From Stentor roeselii (lineage: Eukaryota; Ciliophora; Heterotrichea; Heterotrichida; Stentoridae), in the NCBI GenBank assembly GCA_006503475.1, contig RSEH01000180.1, positions 33,190 to 97,189 on the forward strand: a stretch of DNA of 64,000 nucleotides. The letters run 5' to 3'. The notes under the pieces were generated by a model. It did no database searches, was not told the DNA's origin, and saw nothing but the letters and a program-made list of their open reading frames with translations. Positions 10,030 to 18,526 of the stretch are shown one piece after another. Numbering within the stretch: the first letter of the stretch is position 1; the number at the start of each line of letters is the position of its first letter. The position numbers and the translations under genes were made by a program.

Positions 10030-12186
10030 ATGAAAGAATTCATAAAAAACTGCAGCTGTCTAAGAAGAGCTGAGTTTTACTGTGATTGCTCTTCTTTTTA
10101 CTCTTGCGGAAGACACTTATTCGCTCATCTTAAAACGAAGAAGACTCATCACCTTACTCGAATCACTAAAGCCCTGCAAGAGAAATACTTGAAAACAAGA
10201 GAAACTATAAAAAAAACAATAAAGTTCATACAGTCAAACCAAAATCAACTTTCAGAAATGTTGAATAATTTAATTGATTTTGCATCTAAAACTTTAAATG
10301 ACCTGAAGAATCATTCGGATTATTTGGAACAAAATCTCATCAAATTAAAAGAAAATATTTTTTTCAATGAGTCAGCTCGCCAAGAAGCCGAAGCCAAATC
10401 CAAGACTTATCAAAAAGAAACTCTCAAATATAAAAAATCTCTAATTTTTAATCTTTCAGAAATCAGTAAAAAATATCAAAAAAAGAGCAGAATACCCAAA
10501 AATATTCAGAAAATCAAAACATTCAATGAGGTTAGTCTAGCTAAACATCCTAGTATCAATTATTTTGATGAAAATAACTGGAAGAAGAGGTTTTTTGCTG
10601 AAAACATCGGAAAAATCACTTCAATTTCGGTAAGTAAATCTGATAAATTTATTGCTTTCGGGTCTGAAGACTCGACTGTTAGGGTTTTCAACCTGTTGAC
10701 AAAGACGATGGAACTTACTCTTATAGGCCATCTTGGAAAAGTCTTAAGTGTTGAGATAAGCAATTCAGAAAAGTTTGTGATTTCTGGATCAGATGATAAC
10801 ACTATTCGAGTCTGGGATTTAAACTCAGGATCAAACCTGAAGATTTTGAAAAATTGTAAAGAAAAAGTTAAATGGCTTTGCTTATCAGGAGATGATAAGT
10901 ACTTAGTGAGCTCAGGTGGTGATGATAAGGGTTTTATTTGGAAACTAGAAGAAAATTCAATAATATACAAATTAGAAAAAATCAACACTTATGTTAAACC
11001 TGTCTTTAAGGACCTGGAAACACTATTATACATTGATGGATCATTATTAATATTCTTAAAAATACTAACATTTCAAAGAATACCTTTTTATGCTAATTAT
11101 CCTATAAACGGCCTGTCACTTTGCAGTAATAATAAAAATGCCTTGATATCCTCTTCTTGCACTAAAACTTTTCTTCAAATCAATTCCGAAAATCAACAGG
11201 TTATCGGTAGTATTGAATTCAATCCAATCATAATGAAAAATGGCTTGATTCAGCTTGCCTACATTTCAAAAATAGATAAAATATTCATCTCAGATCTAGT
11301 AAGCAAAATAAACATAATTGACCCTAAAAACGACCCAAGTAAAGGTATTTATTTGCACCATCCTCACACATCAATAATTCAATCATCAAATTCAGAAATT
11401 ATTTACTTTTCAACAAAAAACACGCTCGAACTTTACAACATCACAAAAAATCATTTCGAGTCAATCACAAAATTTACTTATTTCGATGTCGACATTTCAA
11501 TCATGTCTCACGACAACAGCTTATTGTTATACCCATCATTTGAAAACAAAGTCTCAGTCTTTAACATTGAGTTAGAGCAAATGGCTTGTGAGTTGCCAGG
11601 TCACAGTTGCGAGGTAACTTCAATTGCAATAAGCAAAACAAATACAAAAATCGTTTTAACTTATTCAAATGGTGATTTAAATCTGTGGAATTTAAGAGAT
11701 GTGTCTTTAATCTCGAGTTTTAGTTCAGAATTAAAAATATTCACCTGCATTTGTTTTTCTCATCAAGAAAACTTTTTAGCATTTAGCTCGAATGATAATT
11801 CTGTTACTTTGCTTGAACTTCCTTACTGCATCATTGTTGGTAAGTTCGATATTTGTCTGAGTACTGTGAAAAGTCTTTGTTTTAATAATGATGATCTTCT
11901 CTTGTTGATTGGAGAAGTTAATGGCTGTGCTAGAGGATTCAATTTTTATGAAAAAGATCAGGTTTTTTTACTTTGTGGAGCGAAAAATGGAGCTTTGCTT
12001 GTCACTGCCTCTGATAATGGTCGAGTTGTTCTTGTAGGTGATGGAAACGGCATTCTCAGGGTCTGGGACCGTGATCAGGCCAAGATGGTCGCTAGAGTCA
12101 CTGACTTGCAGGAAAGTCTGCAGTGGATTAAAAAATTTCAAGAGTTTCGAACAGTCTTCGAAAACTTTTTTACGGAGATATTATAG
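10030..12186 (+). CDS. B-box-like zinc/coiled-coil/WD40-repeat protein
   Basis: 718 residues, paralogue of the gene at 4013. The N-terminal Cys/His cluster keeps identical spacing (CSC at 8-10, CDC at 18-20, SCGRHLFAHL, His 40). A Lys-rich coiled coil (about 45-170) and WD40 repeats (about 185-700; VRVFNL, IRVWDL, LNLWNL, LRVWDR) follow. The most conserved stretch with the paralogue surrounds residues 198-300, at the first three repeats. The middle region (about 300-500) is more diverged in both. The function is unknown. The pairing with a zinc-finger/F-box gene is repeated at both loci, which suggests duplication of a two-gene unit or co-regulation. Confidence 0.87.
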   Translation: MKEFIKNCSCLRRAEFYCDCSSFYSCGRHLFAHLKTKKTHHLTRITKALQEKYLKTRETIKKTIKFIQSNQNQLSEMLNNLIDFASKTLNDLKNHSDYLEQNLIKLKENIFFNESARQEAEAKSKTYQKETLKYKKSLIFNLSEISKKYQKKSRIPKNIQKIKTFNEVSLAKHPSINYFDENNWKKRFFAENIGKITSISVSKSDKFIAFGSEDSTVRVFNLLTKTMELTLIGHLGKVLSVEISNSEKFVISGSDDNTIRVWDLNSGSNLKILKNCKEKVKWLCLSGDDKYLVSSGGDDKGFIWKLEENSIIYKLEKINTYVKPVFKDLETLLYIDGSLLIFLKILTFQRIPFYANYPINGLSLCSNNKNALISSSCTKTFLQINSENQQVIGSIEFNPIIMKNGLIQLAYISKIDKIFISDLVSKINIIDPKNDPSKGIYLHHPHTSIIQSSNSEIIYFSTKNTLELYNITKNHFESITKFTYFDVDISIMSHDNSLLLYPSFENKVSVFNIELEQMACELPGHSCEVTSIAISKTNTKIVLTYSNGDLNLWNLRDVSLISSFSSELKIFTCICFSHQENFLAFSSNDNSVTLLELPYCIIVGKFDICLSTVKSLCFNNDDLLLLIGEVNGCARGFNFYEKDQVFLLCGAKNGALLVTASDNGRVVLVGDGNGILRVWDRDQAKMVARVTDLQESLQWIKKFQEFRTVFENFFTEIL

Positions 12187-12981
12187 GTAGCTTAATCTTA
12201 AGACTTCCAATAATTTCTTTCAGACACTCAAAAGTTACGAGATTTTTTAAGGAATGTAGGATATGGTCTCAGTGAGTCTACTTCTTGGTTTTAAGGGAAA
12301 ATCATCAAATTTTTAGATTTTTTTCAAGATTTTCTTGAAATCTGCTTATAAAGTTCATTCATTAAAACCTCTGAATATTTGAGAAAACTTGAGATATTGA
12401 TTAATGCCAAGAAGAGTTATTGAATTTTTCAGTTCTCATATCGAAATATAATTATCAACAGAAAGTATTGAAATCGCAATTTCAATCAGAGAAAGCTATT
12501 TTCAGTAACTTTTCGAAACTTTCTTAAGTTAAACATCCTAAATCAATGAAGCTATTTCGATAAAAATATCTGATCTCGAAAAAAAATAAGTGTTTTAATA
12601 CAATTATCAATCCTGATCTGCTTAGTAACTGATCTTATAAATTAAATAAGCCATCTGAGCCATTAAAACTTACTAAATCCCTTAAAACAACTCCTCCTGC
12701 AACAAGAGTTAAAAAAAATTTCAAGTCTCTAATCTTTTGCAACTCAACGCTAGTTAACGATTGATCTCTGGAGCTCAAATCACCCATCTAAGCCATTAAA
12801 ATTTTAAAAAGCCTTTTAAACCCTATGCGAGTGAGACCCATGAATTCCTCATCAAAACTTAAAGTAATTCATGCAGATGTAAACAACCCAAAACCAGCCA
12901 AGTTTATCTTTAAAAAAAATCCTTAATAGTTTAAAATTGAATATTTTTCAGCAAATATTTTTAAAATATTTCGACTTTATA
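12187..12981. other. AT-rich intergenic region
   Basis: About 0.8 kb without a supported gene. It ends in TTTATA directly before the ATG at 12982. No RNA gene or repeat is recognised. Confidence 0.45.
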
Positions 12982-13392
12982 ATGGACAGCAATGCCTTTT
13001 GCAAGCTCCTCATTGAGGAAAGTTTGAAAAATGATGGAATCTCTGAAGACAAAAGATACTCTGCGCACTTTGAGCATAAAGACTTGGTAAAACGACTTCT
13101 TCGGGTGAAAAGTCAGAGAAGCAAAGAAATGATGATTCCGAGTCTCATCAACTTCAATTCTCTTAGTCTCAAATTGCATCCTGTTGTTAAGTCTACCAAA
13201 AGACTCAAAAGCATTAAAAAAACTGAACCTGTCACACAGAGGGTTCTTTATAATGAAAGTCTTCCAAAAATTAAACCCGGTAATCGGTTAGTTCTTGATA
13301 AAACACCTGCAAAGTCTTCGAGAGCTTTAAAAAAGAGTAGTCTTAAAAAGATTTACACGAAGATCAGCCTCAAAAGAGAGAAATTGTATTGA
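12982..13392 (+). CDS. Small basic protein, unknown
   Basis: 136 residues from ATG at 12982 (the frame extends upstream only through a TTG). The start is preceded by TTTATA, like the kinesin gene at 55624. The protein is rich in Lys and Ser, with a helical, mildly acidic N terminus (MDSNAFCKLLIEESLK) and a strongly basic C-terminal half (for example SSRALKKSSLKK). No domain is recognised. It could be a nuclear, nucleic-acid-binding or cytoskeletal accessory protein. Upstream of EXO1 by 150 bp on the same strand; no functional link is evident. Confidence 0.55.
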   Translation: MDSNAFCKLLIEESLKNDGISEDKRYSAHFEHKDLVKRLLRVKSQRSKEMMIPSLINFNSLSLKLHPVVKSTKRLKSIKKTEPVTQRVLYNESLPKIKPGNRLVLDKTPAKSSRALKKSSLKKIYTKISLKREKLY

Positions 13393-13542
13393 ACTCACTA
13401 TTGGTTTACCTAAATGAATAGTGATTAATATATAGCATTAGATGGCTTGTTAGGATATTCATTTTCTTCATCGCCATAGTTTCTTAGCACTTTAATTCAA
13501 ATGGATGTGAATAGGTATCCCCCATTCAAATAATAATCTTCA

Positions 13543-14913
13543 ATGGGTATCCAAGGTTTAATCCAGTTCATAAAGCCTCTTCTAAAAGACAAGCACATCT
13601 CTCAATACAAAGGTGAGCGTCTTGGTGTAGACACTTACGGATGGTACGATCCAATCAGGCTTCACAAAGCAATCTACGCATGCGGAAGAGAAATAGCGAC
13701 AGGGAAATCAACCCGAGTGTAACCAAAACATAGTCACATCAACTACGTCCTGAAGCGAGTGATGGACCTGAGACAATTCGGTGTAGAACTGGTCATGGTC
13801 TTTGACGGGGCACCTATGCCATGCAAGAAGCAAACAGAAGACGACCGCAAGCAAAACCGCATTGAAAGTCTCGTAAAAGCTGAAGAACTCGACCGTCTAG
13901 GCAAGTCAAAAGAAGCAGAAAAGCTTTATTCAAGAGCAGTCGACGTGACTCCACAACTCGCAAAAGAAATCATTGAAGCACTTCAGTCTTACTCAGTGGA
14001 ATGTATCGTTGCACCTTATGAAGCTGATGCTCAACTTGCTTATCTCTCGAAAATCGGGTACATCAGTGGAGTCATCAGTGAAGATTCGGATTTGATTGTC
14101 TTTGAAAGCTGTAAAATTTTGTATAAACTTGAACCTAGCGGAAATGTTAAAGAATTTTGCCAGAAAGACCTGCAGGATCATCCGGTTTATAATTTAAGGG
14201 ACTGGTCACATGATCGATTCATTCAAATGTGTGTCTTGTCCGGGTGTGACTATTTGAAATCAGTTAAAAGTATTGGGATTAAAACTGCTTATAAGTATGT
14301 CTCGCAAAATGTTAGCTTGCAGCAGATTATTTCGAAACTTAAAAGAGAAATTGGGAATGTTCCTAGTGATTATGAACAACAGTTCAATAAAGCGGTTTTT
14401 TCTTTTAAGTATCATCAGGTGTTCTGCCCGATTAAGGGGAAAATGGTTAATTTGAATAGTCTGCCTGAGGATTGTGAAGTTAGTGACTTGCAGTTTTTAG
14501 GAGAAACTTATTCACAGGAGATTATGATCGGGATTGCCAGAGGAAGACTAGACCCTTGTACCAAAGAGCCCTTCGACGAAAACCACAAGCGTAAAATGGA
14601 CGAAATCTACCAACCAATAAAAAAGCAAATAAAAAAAGTCCAAGTCGCCGAAGAAATAAAAAGTCTAGTCCAAAGAATCCGAGTCGACAAAAAGACCACA
14701 ACCAGCAAATACTTCAACGAAGACGAAATCCTCGAAACCGAAGAAAAAACATTGATTCTAAGCGATTCTTTAAAAGCTCCATTTAAAGCTCCATATCTTT
14801 CATCAAACTTACCAAAGCCCGAGTCCTCAGAATCCAATTCCCTTTCCTTCATCCAAACTTTAAACTTCGAGCAAATAGACCTGGTATCGATTTTCAATAA
14901 AGGAACTAATTAA
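13543..14913 (+). CDS. EXO1: Exonuclease 1 (XPG/FEN family 5'-nuclease), two 15-nt introns
   Basis: Exons 13543-13643, 13659-13718 and 13734-14913 join to 446 residues. The N-terminal XPG domain starts MGIQGLIQFIKPLLKD. After splicing, a VDTYGWLHKA segment appears as in all EXO1 proteins, followed by VFDGAPMPCKKQT. The XPG internal domain has the acidic metal-binding residues in APYEADAQLAYL and SEDSDLIVF, and LSGCDYL. The helix-two-turn-helix KSIGIKTAYK follows. The C-terminal tail is short (about 150 residues) compared with animal EXO1, so the mismatch-repair-interacting region is reduced. EXO1 resects 5' strands in mismatch repair and double-strand-break repair in the nucleus. Both introns are multiples of three; the second contains a stop and the first does not. 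The first is therefore proved by the restored WLHK motif. Confidence 0.93.
13644..13658 (+). other. 15-nt intron 1 of EXO1
   Basis: GTACGATCCAATCAG. It has no in-frame stop, so it would be missed by ORF calling. Removal turns GWYDPIRLHK into GWLHK, the conserved EXO1 sequence. A is at position 10. Confidence 0.9.
13719..13733 (+). other. 15-nt intron 2 of EXO1
   Basis: GTAACCAAAACATAG. It carries an in-frame TAA that is removed on splicing and joins STRV to HINYVLKRV. A is at position 10. Confidence 0.92.
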
Positions 14914-14948
14914 CTTATTGTAAAATTTAAATTTTTCTGAATAATGTC

Positions 14949-15932
14949 ATGGTAAATATGAGCTGCTACAACCAAAAGTCGCTTGTCGTTGAGGAATTAA
15001 AAGCTTTGTTATTCAACCTCGAGTCCGAGAACTCTGAACTTGAACAATCTCGCAACCAGCTCAAATCGCAGTACATGAACCGACCAGCTGAAGAGAAAAA
15101 AATCGTAAAAGATGTCCTCTTCATTCACTCTGAGTTCGATTTCGGAGTGTCTCGAATCAAGGAAATGATTGACCAAATCACTCACATGCCTGAGGAAAAA
15201 ATTACCAACACAGCAAAAGCTCAAGAAATCGCTTCAGAACTGGTTAATATGCAGGTGGAACTAATAAAAAAACATGAAAATCTACAGAAACTACTGAATG
15301 CTCGACAAAATTATCAGAAACTTGTGGAAGACTTGGAAGAAAAGATGAAGGGAAAAAGAGATCTGATTGAAAATGACAGGTTTGTTAAGACTGAGATTGA
15401 AAATTATGAATATGGAAATTTGTATAACAAGAAAATACGAGTTCTTAATAATGAAATCACCAGACTTAGGGCTTTACTCAATAGTCCTTTCCCTGGATTC
15501 AATGAATCTGCCTCTGAATCTTTAGATGGAAACGTTCTTCGATTGTCGACTGGACAGGCAACCATTCAATTGCAGGAAGTTTTAAAAGAAAATAAAAATA
15601 TTGAGGAACAACTTGGAAAAATCAACTCTCGCTTTGTTAGCAAGGAAAAATTTTTGGCTCTTAGCAGAGAGGTTGATGATAAGACGAGAAGAATTGAAGA
15701 GTTGAGAAAGGTTTTGGAAAATGTGCAGAAAGATGTTAATAGTTTGATGACTCCTAATAGCCCGAGAAGGAAAATCAGCTTTTTGAATACTCTTGTTGCA
15801 AGAAGGTCACCACTTGGCTTTGGAGAGGCTCTCTCGCCTAGGAGTAAGCTGAAAAATAACACCTTGCTACAAAATATTGAAGAAAGTTTGAAGAGGGTTA
15901 AGTCGATAGCATCACCTGTTCCGAAACAGTAG
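14949..15932 (+). CDS. Coiled-coil protein, unknown
   Basis: 327 residues. Nearly the whole chain from about 10 to 265 has heptad-like Leu/Ile spacing with abundant Glu, Lys, Asn and Gln, so it is predicted as a long parallel coiled coil. The last 60 residues are Ser/Pro/Arg-rich (TPNSPRRK, ARRSPLGFG, SPRSK), a likely disordered phosphorylated tail. No catalytic motif is present. Such proteins are common in ciliate basal-body, axonemal and cortical structures, so a cytoskeletal role is a guess. It follows EXO1 by 35 bp on the same strand. Met 4 (14958) is an alternative start. Confidence 0.75.
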   Translation: MVNMSCYNQKSLVVEELKALLFNLESENSELEQSRNQLKSQYMNRPAEEKKIVKDVLFIHSEFDFGVSRIKEMIDQITHMPEEKITNTAKAQEIASELVNMQVELIKKHENLQKLLNARQNYQKLVEDLEEKMKGKRDLIENDRFVKTEIENYEYGNLYNKKIRVLNNEITRLRALLNSPFPGFNESASESLDGNVLRLSTGQATIQLQEVLKENKNIEEQLGKINSRFVSKEKFLALSREVDDKTRRIEELRKVLENVQKDVNSLMTPNSPRRKISFLNTLVARRSPLGFGEALSPRSKLKNNTLLQNIEESLKRVKSIASPVPKQ

Positions 15933-16201
15933 GATATTTTAGTTTATTGAAATAGTGATAATTTAAGAATGGTTTTAGAAAATTGAATTATTTTGAATAG
16001 GGAAATTTTGGCTTACTAAACTAGATTTATTGAAGAAATATGAAGAACTACTGCTTGATTTTAGATGTTTTTTTAACAATTTAAGTATTTTTATTGAGTC
16101 AAAGTAATGTGTTTTAGTAGTTTTATTCTGAAAAGAGTTGAAATTAACATTAAAACACAAATGGTAACTCTCTAAATCTCAATAATCTTAACTAGAATAA
16201 A
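15933..16201. other. Intergenic spacer
   Basis: 269 bp between same-strand genes; AT-rich, no gene seen. It ends ACTAGAATAAA before the ATG at 16202. Confidence 0.4.
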
Positions 16202-17555
16202 ATGGACTACCACTCCCAGATATCCGAAATCATAGAACTCTTATCAAGCTACCGCAAAATAATCGACTCCCACGTGACAGCGATATATGTGATTGACTAC
16301 TTTTCCGAAATTCCCGACAGTTGGTACGAAAGTCTAGAAACTCTATCCTACAGCGACTTATTATCCTTTCCCGAAACCCTATTCAAAGTAATTAATCGAT
16401 CAGATAAAAAACCAAGAAGCCTTTTCCTTTTTCTCCAAATGTTTCCGTCTAAGTCCAAGTTACCCGAGTTACACTTCACAAGTTCCACTATCCCAAGTAG
16501 AGTCCTACGGAATGAACCCAAAAAAGCTCCACGAAGCTCCTCGTCTTGTTTCTTACATCAAGTCCAAATCCGAGTCCCTTCAAGTAAAAAAGTCCATCGA
16601 CATCGGTTCAGGTCAAGGATACCTTTCACATCTTCTCGTGACTCAAGGATCTTTAAAAGTTGTGGCAATAGAAGGAAACGAGCACAACACTCACGAATCT
16701 CAGAAAAGAAGTGAATTAATTCAAGAAAAACTAGGAATTAAAGGAGAATACGAGACTGTTTCTCGAATAGTCACAAAAGATAACATTTCTGAATTCACTC
16801 AAGAACCTTGCTTCTTAGTCGGACTTCATACTTGTGGAGATCTTGCCGCTGTTTGCTTGAAACTCTTTGTACATGACCCGCTGATTCGAGGAGTTTTTAA
16901 CGTTGGGTGTTGTTATCATCATCTTAGTGAATTCGTACAACCTGAAGCGAGAGAAGGACTTGAAAAGTACCTGCAGAGTATTCGTGAAAGTTACAAAGGA
17001 AGAGACCTTGATGAAACTGTCTGGGCCTCTGCAGAGACTGCAGGATTTCCTCTTTCTTCCTTCATTCAAAACAACTTCAAAGGGTTCTTCTTAGGACGAC
17101 TGCCAAGAACACTTGCAATCAGTGAACCTGTCAAGTTTCACTTAAAAGACCCTGGATTAACTTTCAGGAAATTTCAATATCGAGCAAGTTTTCAAGTCTT
17201 GCTTCATAAAAACTTCCCACATATGACTGATGTTTACTCTGTGGGAAATAGAGTAAAAAATTTTGGAAGTTTCGCAGAATATGCATTTGAAGCTTTTTCT
17301 CGATTGAAGCTAGTTCATCAAATGACTGCTGAAGAAATTCAAGGATTTTATGATGAAAACTTCAGAAAATTTGAAAAAAAATCTGCGATTTTTTGGGTTG
17401 TTCGAAGTGCTTTAAGTGGACCGATTGAAAATTTGGTGATTTTAGACAGAGCTTTATATTTAATTGAAAATGGGCATCAAGCTGAGGTACTTTCGATATT
17501 TGACAAAAGTATTTCTCCGAGAAATGTGGTGGTTTCGGGATTTCGAGGTAATTAG
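16202..17555 (+). CDS. METTL25/RRNAD1-like methyltransferase, one 16-nt intron
   Basis: Exons 16202-16387 and 16404-17555 give 445 residues. The start matches the family's N-terminal helical region (VIDYFSEIPDSWYESL). The conserved GMNPKKLHE precedes a SAM-binding fold: SIDIGSGQGYLSHLL (motif I), VVAIEGN, FLVGLHTCGDLA, and VGCCYHHLSE near the catalytic region. This set is typical of the METTL25/METTL25B (RRNAD1) family of Rossmann methyltransferases, whose substrates are poorly known. Without splicing, the N- and C-terminal parts lie in different frames. A 16-nt intron (16388-16403) joins them, and the exon sequence after it (IKNQEAFSFFSKC) is more protein-like than the unspliced frame. It converges with a minus gene 7 bp away. 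Confidence 0.88.
16388..16403 (+). other. 16-nt intron in METTL25-like gene
   Basis: GTAATTAATCGATCAG. A length of 16 is needed to shift frame by one between the two coding parts. It begins GTA like the 15-nt introns. A rival, GTCCAAGTTACCCGAG at 16453-16468, has the right length and A at position 10 but lacks GTA and leaves a poorer upstream peptide. Confidence 0.7.
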
Positions 17556-17562
17556 TTACTAT

Positions 17563-18411
17563 TTACACATTTCCTTTCATTATTTTCAGAACTTCTGAAG
17601 ATCTGCTGTGGTTTATCGACACTCTCGGCCTTGTTACTTTTTCTCTGTTGCTGGCTAATGAAGGGGACAAGAACCTGAAGTCAAATGAAGACCTTACCGC
17701 TTCTTTTTCTAGTATCGACGATAAAAAAATACTGCATTCGATACTCGGCTGGAGTTCTGCAGCCGATACATTCTTCGGAGAAGAGACTAAAGAATGAGCC
17801 ACGCTTTGAAGCCGCCTTTTTTCCTTTTTCAAAATTTTCATTTCACTTTCTTTTTCTTTTAAATTCTCTTGAAGCTGTAAATTTTCTTTAGAAATAAGAG
17901 AAATTCTCTCTTCAGTCGTTTTGATATTTTTTTCAATATCTGCTATTTTTTTACCCATCTCGATTTTTACCTTGTTTTCATCGAATTTTTTAGGAATTTT
18001 CAAGAAAACAAGCTGATCCTCCAGTTTTTTTTTTAGTTTTTTGACTTGTTCGTCTTGATTTTCAAGTTGCTCAAGTTTCCATTTTTGATCCTGAATCTGA
18101 ATTCGCAGCTCGTTCTGAATTTTTAGCTTTTTTCGGACCTGGCTTTCGTTTTGTTGAATAAGTTTTTCGTATTTTTCGTTTTCTATTGCAAGGTCGTACA
18201 AGTCGCAGTTGTTGAAAAGAGATTTGAATGTTAGAAGCTTCATGATTGAAACTTGGAGATTTGTGAGGAGTTGACTTGATGATTTACAGGAATGGTCTTT
18301 TACGGGCTTGGGTGGTAAGAATTCATTTGGCTCTTCAGTGGTTTGGTCTTCAAGGTGGATGAGGAGGTTGATAAGATAGTTTCTGATACTTGTATCTTTC
18401 TTTTCACTCAT
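17563..18411 (-). CDS. Coiled-coil protein, unknown
   Basis: 282 residues. A central segment (about 75-200) is a near-continuous Glu/Lys/Gln-rich coiled coil. The N-terminal 60 residues include an acidic helical stretch (YLINLLIHLEDQTTEEPNE). The C terminus is Ser-rich and basic. No enzyme motif is seen. It resembles small coiled-coil proteins of the ciliate cytoskeleton in composition only. Its 3' end lies 7 bp from the stop of the methyltransferase gene, so the two 3' untranslated regions must overlap or be almost absent. Confidence 0.75.
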   Translation of the reverse strand: MSEKKDTSIRNYLINLLIHLEDQTTEEPNEFLPPKPVKDHSCKSSSQLLTNLQVSIMKLLTFKSLFNNCDLYDLAIENEKYEKLIQQNESQVRKKLKIQNELRIQIQDQKWKLEQLENQDEQVKKLKKKLEDQLVFLKIPKKFDENKVKIEMGKKIADIEKNIKTTEERISLISKENLQLQENLKEKESEMKILKKEKRRLQSVAHSLVSSPKNVSAAELQPSIECSIFLSSILEKEAVRSSFDFRFLSPSLASNREKVTRPRVSINHSRSSEVLKIMKGNV

Positions 18412-18526
18412 TTTTGCAAGTCATTTAATTCAATGAAAATAGAGACTAAAGAATTTTTTAATATAGTGAAAACCAGGTAAAACTAGAGATTTGAAAAATA
18501 ATCAGTAATTAAATTACTTTCAACTA

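Noticed and set aside
12982-15932. EXO1 and flanking coiled-coil genes as one transcription unit
   Set aside because: Short spacing is general across the window, so proximity alone does not indicate a shared transcript.
16453-16468. Alternative 16-nt intron in the METTL25-like gene
   Set aside because: It has A at position 10 and the right length but lacks GTA, and leaves a less plausible peptide upstream than the intron at 16388-16403.
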